Source of the DNA: Streptomyces sp. NBC_00704
GTDB taxonomy: Bacteria; Actinomycetota; Actinomycetes; Streptomycetales; Streptomycetaceae
Assembly (NCBI RefSeq): GCF_036226605.1
Contig: NZ_CP109000.1
Coordinates: forward strand, 4,398,501 to 4,462,500
Length of the DNA stretch: 64,000 bases
Direction: 5' to 3'
The position numbers and the translations under genes are program-made. Positions 7,966 through 16,882 of this stretch are shown here, in pieces. How positions within the stretch are numbered: position 1 is the first letter of the stretch; every line of letters begins with the position of its first letter. A model generated the notes under the pieces. It had not been told where the DNA came from, ran no database searches, and worked only from the letters and a program-made list of their open reading frames with translations.

Positions 7966-8925
7966 TCACCGGACCGGCAGCATCAGGCCCAGGGCGCCTT
8001 CCCGTACGGTCCACGTTCGCCGCCGTACCGGCCCGGCTGCCGCGGCGTCCGCACGGTAGTGGAAGTCGGCCCCCGAGACGGTCACGGTGCGGCCGTACGC
8101 CTGGAGCGGCGCCGCCTCCGCGCCCACCGACGACGGCCGCACCACGACCTTCACGGTCCCCGCGGTCGCCGGGGCGCCCGGCGTCACCGACACGGTCTCC
8201 ACCGGCTGGTCCAGGTCGATCAGCGTCGCCCCGTCCACCTCGATCCGCAGCCGGGCGGGGCCGGGCGGGGGCGGGGCGGTGACCGGCCGGGAGGGCCAGG
8301 ACGGCAGCGAGTGGCGCGAGGAGTGCCGCGAGGGGTGCGCGTGACGCACGGAGCGGTAGGGGCGTGCCGGGACGAGCGTGCGGACCAGCGACCGCAGCCA
8401 GGGCGGCCCCGACGGGTCCGACGGATCGGAGGGATCGGAGGGATCGTACGGATCCGACGCATCCGTGGGCAGGGTGTCCCCGGCCGTTGGCGGTGCGGGG
8501 ATCCGCAGCGATCCCAGCACCACCCCGTCGCTGTCGTCCACCAGCAGGTCCAGGCGCCGCTCGGCGCCGTCCAGGACGGCCCGGGCGGCCGCCACGGCCC
8601 CCGTGGGCACCCCCAGGGCGTGCGCGACGCTCAGCGAGCCGCCCACCGGCACCACCGACAGCACGCACGCGGTGAGCGCCCGCTGCCGGTGCAGCAGGGT
8701 CACCGCCCGGGTCAGCGCCCGGTCGTCCCCGATGACCACCGGCCGCCGAGAGCCCCGCCGGGTCAGCGCGCGGGCGAATTCCTCCGGGCTGTCCGGCAGG
8801 CACACCTTGGTGCTCGCACCCGCGCTGAGCACGTCTTTCGCGATCCGTACGGACTCCCCGTCCGTACGCCGGGCGACCGGATCGATGATCACCAGCAGCT
8901 GTCCGGACGTCGGAGAAGTCGCCAC
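7966..8925 (-). CDS. Divergent diacylglycerol kinase-like protein
   Basis: A 319-aa protein (VATSPTSGQLLVIIDPVARR start) with the DAGK/NAD-kinase-like N-terminal fold: LLVIIDPVA, a region VVIGDDRALTRAV in place of the GGDGT motif, and VVPVGGSLSVAHALGVP in place of the usual PxGTxNDFAR. Both signature motifs are altered, so catalysis is doubtful. Residues near 155-170 are a DPSDPSDPS repeat from a 9-bp tandem. The C-terminal half looks like the beta-rich domain of lipid kinases. GTG 8925 is the chosen start; it is divergent from purA, with a hairpin region between. Confidence 0.6.
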   Translation of the reverse strand: MATSPTSGQLLVIIDPVARRTDGESVRIAKDVLSAGASTKVCLPDSPEEFARALTRRGSRRPVVIGDDRALTRAVTLLHRQRALTACVLSVVPVGGSLSVAHALGVPTGAVAAARAVLDGAERRLDLLVDDSDGVVLGSLRIPAPPTAGDTLPTDASDPYDPSDPSDPSDPSGPPWLRSLVRTLVPARPYRSVRHAHPSRHSSRHSLPSWPSRPVTAPPPPGPARLRIEVDGATLIDLDQPVETVSVTPGAPATAGTVKVVVRPSSVGAEAAPLQAYGRTVTVSGADFHYRADAAAAGPVRRRTWTVREGALGLMLPVR

Positions 8926-8962
8926 CTCGGTCCTGCCTCGCTTCCTCGGGTAGCATCTTTGT

Positions 8963-8995
8963 GCAAGAGCCCCTTGCGCTATTGCGCCAGGGGCT
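8963..8995 (+). promoter_or_regulatory. Overlapping alternative hairpins between dgk-like gene and purA
   Basis: AGCCCCTTGCGC (8968-8979) pairs with GCGCCAGGGGCT (8984-8995) around a TATT loop with one mismatch. GCAAG (8963-8967) can instead pair with CTTGC (8973-8977), which would destroy the first stem. A TAGCAT element (8951-8956) lies just upstream. The arrangement resembles an attenuator or a structured 5' leader for purA, whose start is 137 bp downstream. There is no poly-U tract, so termination is uncertain. Confidence 0.4.
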
Positions 8996-9131
8996 TCGTC
9001 TATTCCGGGGCATCCGGGTCCGACGAGCGGCGGCCGACCTCGGTCGCGGTGCGTGCGGTGTGGGCGGTGGAACGATCCATCGCGTTCACCCCTGGCCTTG
9101 GACATGCCCCACCCGGAAGGGGTGTACGCGC

Positions 9132-10415
9132 GTGCCCGCACTTGTGCTGCTCGGTGCTCAGTGGGGTGACGAAGGCAAGGGAAAGGCCACTGACCTTCTC
9201 GGTGGCTCGGTGGACTACGTAGTGCGTTACCAGGGCGGCAACAACGCCGGCCACACGGTCGTCGTGGGCGACCAGAAGTACGCACTCCACCTGCTCCCTT
9301 CCGGAATCCTGTCCCCCGGCTGCACGCCGGTCATCGGTAACGGTGTCGTCGTCGACCCGTCGGTCCTGCTCTCCGAGCTGAGCGGTCTGAACGAGCGCGG
9401 CGTCGACACGTCGAAGCTGCTGATCAGCGGCAACGCGCACATCATCACGCCCTACAACGTGACTGTCGACAAGGTGACCGAACGCTTCCTCGGAAAGCGC
9501 AAGATCGGCACCACCGGGCGCGGGATCGGTCCGACTTATGCCGACAAGATCAACCGGGTCGGCATCCGGGTCCAGGACCTCTACGACGAGTCGATCCTGA
9601 CCCAGAAGGTCGAGGCGGCCCTCGACGGCAAGAACCAGCTCCTGACGAAGCTGTACAACCGCCGCGCGATCGCCGTCGACCAGGCCGTCGAGGAACTGCT
9701 CGGTTACGCGGAGAAGCTCGCTCCGTACGTCACCGACACGGTCCTGGTCCTCAACCAGGCGCTGGAGCAGGACAAGGTCGTCCTCTTCGAGGGCGGTCAG
9801 GGCACGCTCCTCGACATCGACCACGGCACGTACCCCTTCGTCACCTCGTCCAACCCGACCGCGGGCGGCGCCTGCACGGGTTCGGGCGTCGGTCCGACGA
9901 AGATCAGCCGGGTCATCGGCATCCTGAAGGCGTACACGACCCGCGTCGGTTCGGGCCCGTTCCCGACCGAGCTGTTCGACGAGGACGGCGAGGCGCTGCG
10001 CCGCATCGGCGGCGAGCGGGGCGTCACCACCGGCCGTGACCGCCGCTGCGGCTGGTTCGACGCGGTCATCGCCCGCTACGCGACCCGCGTCAACGGTCTG
10101 ACGGACTTCTTCCTGACCAAGCTGGACGTCCTCACCGGCTGGGAGGAGATCCCGGTCTGCGTGGCGTACGAGATCGACGGCAAGCGGGTCGAGGAACTCC
10201 CGTACTCGCAGAGCGACTTCCACCACGCGAAGCCGATCTACGAGACCCTGCCCGGCTGGTCCGAGGACATCACCAAGGCGAAGTCCTTCTCCGACCTGCC
10301 GAAGAACGCCCAGGCGTACGTGAAGGCGCTGGAGGAGATGTCCGGCGCCCCGATCTCCGCGATCGGCGTGGGTCCGGGCCGGGACGAGACGATCGAGGTC
10401 AACTCGTTCCTGTAG
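9132..10415 (+). CDS. purA: Adenylosuccinate synthetase
   Basis: A 427-aa enzyme joining IMP and aspartate with GTP to give adenylosuccinate, the first committed step to AMP. It has the N-terminal GAQWGDEGKGK GTP-binding signature (residues 8-18), GGNNAGHT (about 37-44), GTTGRGIGPTYADK (about 132), and the C-terminal ITKAKSFSDLP and GVGPGRDETI. Length matches the family. GTG 9132 is chosen because GGAAGGGG lies about 10 bases upstream and the product begins PALVLLGAQWGDE, as in other PurA proteins. It is monocistronic, followed by a perfect palindromic terminator. Confidence 0.97.
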   Translation: MPALVLLGAQWGDEGKGKATDLLGGSVDYVVRYQGGNNAGHTVVVGDQKYALHLLPSGILSPGCTPVIGNGVVVDPSVLLSELSGLNERGVDTSKLLISGNAHIITPYNVTVDKVTERFLGKRKIGTTGRGIGPTYADKINRVGIRVQDLYDESILTQKVEAALDGKNQLLTKLYNRRAIAVDQAVEELLGYAEKLAPYVTDTVLVLNQALEQDKVVLFEGGQGTLLDIDHGTYPFVTSSNPTAGGACTGSGVGPTKISRVIGILKAYTTRVGSGPFPTELFDEDGEALRRIGGERGVTTGRDRRCGWFDAVIARYATRVNGLTDFFLTKLDVLTGWEEIPVCVAYEIDGKRVEELPYSQSDFHHAKPIYETLPGWSEDITKAKSFSDLPKNAQAYVKALEEMSGAPISAIGVGPGRDETIEVNSFL

Positions 10416-10436
10416 TCCCGGCGAAGGCGCGTCGGC

Positions 10437-10470
10437 ACGGGCCGGTCATGGACGTCCATGACCGGCCCGT
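10437..10470 (+). terminator. Perfect 34-bp palindrome after purA
   Basis: ACGGGCCGGTCATGGAC is followed immediately by its exact reverse complement (17-bp arms, no spacer), 22 bp past the purA stop. It would form a very stable hairpin. There is no U tract, which is usual for Streptomyces terminators. Confidence 0.75.
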
Positions 10471-10630
10471 CGCCTGTTCCCGCAGGCCCGTCGCTTGTTC
10501 CCGCCGGCCCGCAGGCCCGCCGTCTGTTCCCGCCGGCGGACGCCCGTCGCCCGTTCCCGCCGGCCCGCCGGCCCGTCGTCTGCTCCGGCCGGCGGCCGCC
10601 CGCTGCCCGTTCCCGCCGCTCGCGGCGCCT
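10471..10630 (+). repeat. GC-rich degenerate repeats in the purA downstream gap
   Basis: About six imperfect copies of CCCGTCGCCTGTTCCCGC-like units, alternating with GGCCCGCAGG/GGCGGCC blocks, fill the gap to the next gene. No gene is supported here. Confidence 0.55.
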
Positions 10631-10736
10631 CGATCCCTTCACGGTCCCGCACGCTTCCCCGGCGGACATAAGCGGCGAAACGGGCTTAATCTGAAGGTAC
10701 GTGACCGCGTGCGTCGGTCCGGAGAAGGTGAGTGCG

Positions 10737-11030
10737 ATGCGCGTCTTGCTCAAGGCTTCCATGGACACGGACAAGGCCAACGAGGCCATCCACAACGGCA
10801 CCCTGACGAAGCTGATCCAGGAGTCGATGGAGCAGATGAAGCCCGAGGCGGCCTACTTCACCACCGATCACGGCCGGCGCACCGCCTACCTCGTGTTCGA
10901 CATGCAGGAGAGCTGGCAGATGCCCGTGCTCAGCGAGCCGTGGTTCCAGGGCGTCGGAGCCGAGATCACCTACACGCCGGTGATGACCGTGGACGACGTG
11001 CAGCAGGGCCTTTCGCAGCTCGGCCGCTGA
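10737..11030 (+). CDS. Conserved hypothetical protein (97 aa)
   Basis: A small soluble protein beginning MRVLLKASMDTDKANEAI and containing PEAAYFTTDHGRRTAYLVFDM. The pattern suggests a ferredoxin-like alpha/beta fold of the DUF3303 type (inference from pattern only). ATG 10737 has GGAGAAGG 7-14 bases upstream, which fixes the start. It converges on the next gene with a 3-bp gap. Function unknown. Confidence 0.75.
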   Translation: MRVLLKASMDTDKANEAIHNGTLTKLIQESMEQMKPEAAYFTTDHGRRTAYLVFDMQESWQMPVLSEPWFQGVGAEITYTPVMTVDDVQQGLSQLGR

Positions 11031-11033
11031 CCG

Positions 11034-11684
11034 TCAGCTGAACACGATCATCGACCCCTGGGCGAGGCTGCGCGTGGCGGCCGCGTGCAGGCCGAGCCAG
11101 ACGTGCCGCTCACGGGCGAAGGGGCTGGGATCGTACGGCGCCGGGACGGCGGGCTCCTCCAACTCCGTGGGACCGGCGGGCGGTTGGGGCGCGGCCGGAG
11201 GATTGGCCGGATCGATGCCGAGGGACGGCGCCACGTACTCCAGTTCCCGCAGCAGCGACTGGGCGGAGCCCAGCGGTCCGCCGCCCGCGAGGAGTTCGTC
11301 GTTGGACAGCGGTTGCAGGAAGTCGACGGGCACGTACGCGCCCGCGTGGTCGTAGTGCCAGACCAGGTGCGACTGCTTGGCCGTCGCCTCGAACATCTCC
11401 AGGAGCTGCTCGTAGTCGCCGCCCAGGTCGTCGACCGGCGTCACCGGCAGTCCGCACACCTGGAGCAGGTAGGCGCGGCGCAGGAAGTGCAGGGCGTCGT
11501 AGTCGAAGCCGGCCACCGGGGCGACCTCGCCGGTCAGGCCGGGCATGTACTGGTACACCGGCACCGGCGGGAGACCCGCCTCGGCCAGCACCTTGTTGTA
11601 CTGGGCGAGTTCGTCGGCGAAGGGGTTGTCGGGGGTGTGGCACAACACGTCGACGAGCGGCACCAGCCACAGGTCACAGGCCAA
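11034..11684 (-). CDS. Conserved hypothetical protein (216 aa)
   Basis: A soluble protein starting MACDLWLVPLVDVLCHTPDNP, with a Pro/Ala-rich linker near residues 160-190 and a C-terminal segment RERHVWLGLHAAATRSLAQGS. TTG 11684 is preferred because GAGGAG sits about 7 bases upstream; an in-frame GTG at 11699 coincides with that site. I do not recognise the family. It is transcribed towards the 97-aa gene and sits 88 bp beyond the end of the minus-strand glycosyltransferase. Confidence 0.7.
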   Translation of the reverse strand: MACDLWLVPLVDVLCHTPDNPFADELAQYNKVLAEAGLPPVPVYQYMPGLTGEVAPVAGFDYDALHFLRRAYLLQVCGLPVTPVDDLGGDYEQLLEMFEATAKQSHLVWHYDHAGAYVPVDFLQPLSNDELLAGGGPLGSAQSLLRELEYVAPSLGIDPANPPAAPQPPAGPTELEEPAVPAPYDPSPFARERHVWLGLHAAATRSLAQGSMIVFS

Positions 11685-11772
11685 AGGGGGGCTCCTCACT
11701 CAGCGCGTTGCACGGACGTGCACGGACGACGCGGCAATGCCGGTCAGGGAAGGGTAGTCGGTAAGGCCCACG

Positions 11773-14295
11773 TCAGCTCCCGTCCGGCGACCCCTGGTGC
11801 AGGTCCCATACCCACACTCCGGCCACCCTCCTCCCCGGACGGCCCACCAGCTTGTCCACCGTCTCACGCAGCCCGGCCTCGTGCCGCTGCGGTGCGAGCA
11901 CCAGCGCGCCCGCCCGCCAGTACGCGAGGTCCTCGCGGGCCGCGGCGCGGGCACGGGCGTCGATCACCGGCACCACGCCGGTGTCCCGCACGTCCCGCAG
12001 CAGGCTCGCGGTGAAGCGCAGCGGGACGCCGTAGACGCCGGTGCGGTCGCCGTCGCCGTAGGGGCCGTTGAAGTAGCCGCCGGGCATCCGGAAGCCGAGG
12101 CCGGCCGCCGTCTGCCAGTGCAGGGCCTCGGCGGCCTCGGGTTCGGCGAGCGGCACCGGGACCAGCGTCTCGCCGTCCCGCACGTACGCCGTCCAGGCGC
12201 CGTCGGTGAAGAAGGCGGGCGTCGGGGCGCGCGGCGCGGACTTCAGCGGGGCCGGGATCAGGGGCAGCAGGGCGAGGCCGACGGCGAGCAGCCCGGCGTA
12301 CTGCGTGCCCAGGCGGCGGACCCGCGCCAGCCGGTCGACGGCCAGGGCGAGCAGCATGCCCAGCGCCGGGGCGCAGACCAGCGCGACCCGGCTCTCGATC
12401 ACCGACTCGAAGAGGGGCAGGCCGTCGAGCGCGGCCCAGGGGCCGGGCACGGTGACGTCGGTGAGGGGGAGGGTGACGCGCGGGCCGAGGGACAGCACGG
12501 CCGCGGCCGCCGCCGTGCAGGCCAGCGCCCGCACGGCCGGCCGACGCCACAGCGCCACCGTGACGGCCAACGCGAGCAGGACCAGTGGCCAGCCGTAGAA
12601 GGCGTTCTGCTCGGTCGGGTTGAGGGAGAGGGCGGCGGCGCGCCGGGCGTCCCCGGCGACCAGGGAGCGTTCGGCGAAGGAGAGCAGTGCGCGCACGGAG
12701 TTGCCGACGCCGGTCGCGCTGCCGTGGTCGATGCCGCTGTAGCTCTGGGGGCCGGAGAACTGCCAGGCCAGCGGGTAGACGACCAGCGGCAGGCAGACGG
12801 CGGCGGCGATCGCCAGGCCGGTCAGCAGGGGGCGTGCGGCGGCGCGGGCTCCGGCGGGGCGGGTGACGCCGTGGGCGACGGCGAACACCAGCAGCCCGAG
12901 GGCCGTGAGCAGCAGGGGTTCCTCGCCGAGGAGGAGCTGGTAGGCCGTCATCAGGCCGAGGACGGTCCCGTCGCGTGCGGTCCGCTCGCCGGTGGTGAGC
13001 CGCAGGGCCCGCTCGATGATCGGCGGGATCATGAACAGCACGACGAAGTTGGGGTGGGCGTTGGCGTGGCTGACCATCGGCGGCGCGAACGCGGCCAGGG
13101 CGGCTCCGGTGAAGGCGGCCGTCCGCCGGTGCACGAGGCGTCGCGCGATGAGCCGGTACCAGGCGAGCGCGGTGGCGGCCAGGCCGAGCGTCATCACCAG
13201 GCTGAGGGTGACGGCCGGGCCGAGCAGCAGGGTGAGCGGCGTGAGCGGCACGGACAGGCCCGGCATCGTCGTGTTGGCCATCAGGTTCACGCCGCCGGGG
13301 AAGCCCTGGAGGTCGGTGGACAGGGGGTTGCGCAGACGGGCGACGTTGTCGGCGGTCACCGCGAAGAACCACTCCCACTGGTTCTGGTCCTGGAGGGAGT
13401 CGGTGAGATAGCGGTGGGCCGGGTCCAGGACGCGGCCGGAGTAGAGGACGGCCGCCATCGCCAGGAAGAGGACGGCCGCGACGACGTCCGCCGGCCGGGG
13501 CGCCGGGATCCGCAGCCGGACCAGGTCGCGCAGCACCCGCGGGTAGTCCGCCGGGCGGATCTTCGAGCCGGGCCGGTGCGACCAGTGCACGGGCACCTCG
13601 GCGACCGGCCACTCCGCGCGCCGGAAGTGGCGCAGCACCTCCACGTCGATGGCGTAGCCGTTGAGGCGGGACGCGGCGAACGCGGCGCGGGCCTTGTCGC
13701 CGTCGAACAGCTTGAAGCCGCACTGGGTGTCGCGTATGCCGTGCAGGGTCGTCCGGCGGATGAGGAGGCTGCCCGCGGCGCCGAGGAGTTCGCGGGCGCG
13801 GTGCTGCCGTTCGCCGAGGGTGGCGCCGGGCACGGCCCGTGATCCGATCGCCGCCGCGTGTCCGTCGTCGAGGGCCTTCTCCAGGCGTTCCAACTCCTCG
13901 ACGGGGGTGGCGAGATCGGCGTCCATGACCAGGACGCGGCGGCCCCGGCTGGCGGCGACGCCCTGGCGCAGGGCGTGTCCCTTGCCCCGGTTGCCGGCGC
14001 CCGGTCCGGTGACGAGCCGTACGCGGGGGTCGCGGCGGACGGTGACGAGTTCGCGGGTGGCGTCGGTGGAGCCGTCGTCGGCGACCACGATCTCCCAGCT
14101 CGCCCGGCGGCCGCCCCTCGCGTCGAGGTGGCGGCCGACCGCGTCGAGGGTGGGGCCGAGCCGGCGCTCCTCGTTGTAGGCGGGGATGACGACGGAGAGG
14201 TCCACGGCGTCTGCCGCGGGTCCGGCGGGGCGCGGGCCTGGGGGAGTCGCGGTGCGGGGCGCGGGGCGGGCGCCGGGGGCGTCCGCCCGGCTCAC
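11773..14295 (-). CDS. GT2 glycosyltransferase fused to a polytopic membrane domain
   Basis: An 840-aa protein. Residues about 25-250 are a GT-A family 2 domain of the dolichyl-phosphate glucosyl/mannosyl-transferase type (DLSVVIPAYNEERRLGPTL; VVADDGSTDAT; VLVMDADLATP containing the DxD; GFKLFDGDKAR). About eleven membrane segments then precede a C-terminal extracytoplasmic domain. The likely role is making a polyprenyl-phosphate sugar and handling it at the membrane (inference). GTG 14295 overlaps the GntR gene stop by 4 bp, so the two are translationally coupled and probably co-regulated. The fusion is larger than stand-alone DPM-like synthases. Confidence 0.82.
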   Translation of the reverse strand: MSRADAPGARPAPRTATPPGPRPAGPAADAVDLSVVIPAYNEERRLGPTLDAVGRHLDARGGRRASWEIVVADDGSTDATRELVTVRRDPRVRLVTGPGAGNRGKGHALRQGVAASRGRRVLVMDADLATPVEELERLEKALDDGHAAAIGSRAVPGATLGERQHRARELLGAAGSLLIRRTTLHGIRDTQCGFKLFDGDKARAAFAASRLNGYAIDVEVLRHFRRAEWPVAEVPVHWSHRPGSKIRPADYPRVLRDLVRLRIPAPRPADVVAAVLFLAMAAVLYSGRVLDPAHRYLTDSLQDQNQWEWFFAVTADNVARLRNPLSTDLQGFPGGVNLMANTTMPGLSVPLTPLTLLLGPAVTLSLVMTLGLAATALAWYRLIARRLVHRRTAAFTGAALAAFAPPMVSHANAHPNFVVLFMIPPIIERALRLTTGERTARDGTVLGLMTAYQLLLGEEPLLLTALGLLVFAVAHGVTRPAGARAAARPLLTGLAIAAAVCLPLVVYPLAWQFSGPQSYSGIDHGSATGVGNSVRALLSFAERSLVAGDARRAAALSLNPTEQNAFYGWPLVLLALAVTVALWRRPAVRALACTAAAAAVLSLGPRVTLPLTDVTVPGPWAALDGLPLFESVIESRVALVCAPALGMLLALAVDRLARVRRLGTQYAGLLAVGLALLPLIPAPLKSAPRAPTPAFFTDGAWTAYVRDGETLVPVPLAEPEAAEALHWQTAAGLGFRMPGGYFNGPYGDGDRTGVYGVPLRFTASLLRDVRDTGVVPVIDARARAAAREDLAYWRAGALVLAPQRHEAGLRETVDKLVGRPGRRVAGVWVWDLHQGSPDGS

Positions 14296-14993
14296 CGCGC
14301 CGCCAGCCGCTCGATGAGGCCGAGGGACTCGTCGTTGTAGGCGGCGAGCATCGCGCGGGCGGCGCCGGTGTCGCGGGCGTACAGGGCGTCGACCAGTTCG
14401 GTGTGGCCGGACCACAGGCAGCCGCGCAGGTCGGACAGCCGGCGCAGATGCTGCACCGTGCACACCCAGGACTGCACCCGCAGCCGGTGCAGGAAGTCGG
14501 AGAGGTAGGGGTTGCCGAACAGGGCGCTCAACTCGCGCCAGAACCGCAGGTCGTAGCCGATGAGGACGGTGAGGTCGCCCGCGGCGGCGGCCCGTTGGGC
14601 CTCCTCGCCGCGCCGGCGCACCCCGGCTATCGCGGCCGCCGTCCGCGGCTCCTCGAAGTTCTGGTGGCCCTGGCGGCCCTCGTCGACGGCGACGAACATG
14701 CCCTCGATGATCAGGCTCCGGGCCTCGAGCATGCCCCGGTAGTCCTCGACGGAGTACCGGGGGACGCGGAAGCCGCGGTGCTGGTCGGCCTCCAGCAGGC
14801 CCTGCGCGGACAGGTCGACGAGGGCCTCGCGCACGGGGGTCGCGGAGACGCCGTACTGCTCGGCGATCTCCTTCACGGTGAACGCCTGTCCCGGTTGCAG
14901 CCGGCCCCCCAGCACCTCGTCGCGGAGCGCGTCGGCGATCTGCTGGCGCAGGGTGCTGCGCGTCACGGCGCCGTTGCCGGTGCTGCCGGGCAT
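14292..14993 (-). CDS. GntR/FadR-type transcriptional regulator
   Basis: A 233-aa regulator. Its N-terminal winged HTH reads TLRQQIADALRDEVLGG...FTVKEIAEQYGVSATPVREAL (residues about 12-60) and is followed by an all-helical FCD ligand domain. The start is ATG 14993, with GGGAG upstream; longer in-frame extensions run into the palindrome at 15027-15058. It is coupled to the glycosyltransferase by a GTGA overlap. The palindrome 34 bp upstream is a candidate autoregulatory operator. Confidence 0.85.
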   Translation of the reverse strand: MPGSTGNGAVTRSTLRQQIADALRDEVLGGRLQPGQAFTVKEIAEQYGVSATPVREALVDLSAQGLLEADQHRGFRVPRYSVEDYRGMLEARSLIIEGMFVAVDEGRQGHQNFEEPRTAAAIAGVRRRGEEAQRAAAAGDLTVLIGYDLRFWRELSALFGNPYLSDFLHRLRVQSWVCTVQHLRRLSDLRGCLWSGHTELVDALYARDTGAARAMLAAYNDESLGLIERLAAR

Positions 14994-15026
14994 GGTCGAG
15001 GCGTCTCCCTCGTCGGGTGCGGAAAA

Positions 15027-15058
15027 TGGCGTGCTCGTCGTTATGTACGAGCACGCCA
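15027..15058 (-). promoter_or_regulatory. 12-bp-arm palindrome upstream of the GntR gene
   Basis: TGGCGTGCTCGT (15027-15038) and its exact complement ACGAGCACGCCA (15047-15058) flank an 8-base spacer. It may be an operator for the GntR-family protein or a terminator for the aminotransferase gene, which ends at 15224. Position close to the regulator start favours an operator. Confidence 0.5.
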
Positions 15059-15223
15059 CCTTACGCGTTCGACGAAATCGGGCCCGATGCGCACGGGCCT
15101 GCCTGGGAGGGCCTCGGAAGGGTCCCGACCAACAGCGTCAGGGTCCCTGCGCGGGCCCCGCGGGGGCCGGTGCGCGGACCCCGCAGCGGCCCGCGCACGC
15201 CCCCCGCCCGGTGCGGCCGGCGG

Positions 15224-16579
15224 CTACCCGGTGAACTCGTCGGCCGCCGAGAGGGCCGTGTCCAGGGCCGCGAGGCCCTCCTTGACCTCGGACTCGGAGA
15301 CGTTGAGCGGCGGCACGAAGTGGGTGCGGTTCATGTTCACGAACGGCCACACCCCGGCCTTCTTGGCGGCGGCGGCGAAGGCGGCCATGGGCGCGTTGGC
15401 CTCGCCGGACGCGTTGTACGGCACCAGCGGCTCGCGCGTCTCGCGGTTCTTCACCAGCTCGACCGCCCAGAACATGCCGACGCCGCGCACCTCGCCGACG
15501 CTGGGGTGCCGCGCGGCCAGCTCCGCGAGTCCGGGACCGACCAGGGAGGCGCCCAGGCGCTTCGCGTTCTCGACGACGCCCTCCTGCGCCATGACCTCGA
15601 TCGTCGCCACGGCGGCCGCGCAGGCCAGCGGGTGCCCGGAGTAGGTCAGACCGCCCGGGTAGGGCCGCCTGGCGAAGGTCTCGGCGATCGCGCCGGAGAT
15701 GGCGACGCCGCCCAGCGGCACGTATCCGCTGTTCACGCCCTTGGCGAAGGTCATCAGGTCGGGCGTCACGCCGTACAGGTCGGCCGCGAACCATTCGCCG
15801 GTGCGGCCGAATCCGGCCATGACCTCGTCCAGGACGAAGACGATCCCGTGCCGGTCGCAGATCTCGCGCACGCCGGTCAGGTAGCCGGGCGGCGGCAGCA
15901 TGATGCCGGCCGTTCCCGGCACGGTCTCCAGGATGATCGCGGCGATCGTCCCCGGCCCTTCGAAGGCGATGGTCGTCTCCAGGTGCTCCAGCGCCCGCGC
16001 GGTCTCCTGCTCCTCCGTCTCGGCGTAGAAGCGGGAGCGGTACAGGAACGGCGCCCAGAAGTGCACGACCCCGGCGGTGGCGGTGTCGGAGGCCCAGCGG
16101 CGCGGGTCGCCGGTGAGGTTCACGGCCTGCTGGGTGCCGCCGTGGTAGGAGCGGTAGGCGGACAGCACCTTGTGGCGGCCGGTGTGCAGCCGCGCCATGC
16201 GCACGGCGTGCTCGACGGCGTCCGCCCCGCCGTTGGTGAAGAAGATCTTGTCGAGGTCGCCGGGGGTGCGTTCGGCGATCAGCCGGGCCGCCTCCGAGCG
16301 GGCCTCGATCGCGAAGGCGGGCGCGAACGTGGTCAGGCGTGCGGCCTGTTCCTGGATCGCGGCGACGACCTTCGGGTGCTGGTAGCCGATGTTGGTGTAG
16401 ACGAGCCCGCTGGTGAGGTCGAGGTAGCGCTTGCCGTCGTAGTCCCAGAAGTACGACCCCTCGGCGCCGGCCACGGCGAGCGGGTCGATGAGCTCCTGGG
16501 CGGACCAGGAGTGGAAGACGTGCGCGCGGTCCGCGGCCTTCACGGCGGCGCCGGCCCGGGGATCGGTCTGAGGGGTCAT
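15224..16579 (-). CDS. Class III PLP-dependent aminotransferase
   Basis: A 451-aa omega-aminotransferase-fold protein with HVFHSWSAQELIDPLAVAGAEG at the N-terminus. Other landmarks are FFTNGGADAVEHAVRMAR (PLP phosphate contact), SYHGGTQ, VFVLDEVMAGFGRTG (the PLP-N1 Asp) and the Schiff-base Lys in TFAKGVNSGYVPLGG near residue 280. Such enzymes move amino groups between an amine or beta/omega-amino acid and pyruvate or 2-oxoglutarate; the substrate is not determinable here. ATG 16579 lacks a clear ribosome site. It lies upstream of, and in the same direction as, the GntR-glycosyltransferase pair. Confidence 0.88.
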   Translation of the reverse strand: MTPQTDPRAGAAVKAADRAHVFHSWSAQELIDPLAVAGAEGSYFWDYDGKRYLDLTSGLVYTNIGYQHPKVVAAIQEQAARLTTFAPAFAIEARSEAARLIAERTPGDLDKIFFTNGGADAVEHAVRMARLHTGRHKVLSAYRSYHGGTQQAVNLTGDPRRWASDTATAGVVHFWAPFLYRSRFYAETEEQETARALEHLETTIAFEGPGTIAAIILETVPGTAGIMLPPPGYLTGVREICDRHGIVFVLDEVMAGFGRTGEWFAADLYGVTPDLMTFAKGVNSGYVPLGGVAISGAIAETFARRPYPGGLTYSGHPLACAAAVATIEVMAQEGVVENAKRLGASLVGPGLAELAARHPSVGEVRGVGMFWAVELVKNRETREPLVPYNASGEANAPMAAFAAAAKKAGVWPFVNMNRTHFVPPLNVSESEVKEGLAALDTALSAADEFTG

Positions 16580-16882
16580 GCCCGTGAGCGTAAATGTCCG
16601 CGATGCGGAAGCGGTATCGGCGTCCTGTTCCGTGGACGGCCCGATAACGCGACAGGTTGTCGGGCGTGAGGGCGGCGGACCCCGGCAGCCGCTCGCGCCC
16701 ACCGGGGCGGAGCCCGCCGAGGCCGTCCACGTCCTGGAACGCCTGTCCACGGTGCCGGGCGGGCTGACGCCGCCCGTTACGGAACCGTAGACACCGCGCC
16801 GCCCTATCCCCCGAACGGCCGGATTATTCTCGCCTCCACACACATGTCTCGATCACACATGTGGCGGAAAGGCGGCGCTGCG
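16580..16882. promoter_or_regulatory. Divergent promoter gap, aminotransferase / Ser-Thr kinase
   Basis: A 303-bp gap without a supported gene. Near the kinase start are two copies of CACACATGT (16839-16847 and 16854-16862), 15 bp apart; the second lies inside the palindrome CACATGTG. They could be regulator sites. An AT-rich GGATTATTCT stretch (16821-16830) is a possible -10 region. Confidence 0.35.

Noticed and set aside
11797..13842. Long plus-strand open frame opposite the glycosyltransferase
   Set aside because: Gln/Arg/Gly-rich translation without domains. The opposite strand has clear GT2 and membrane motifs, and long antisense frames are expected at this G+C.
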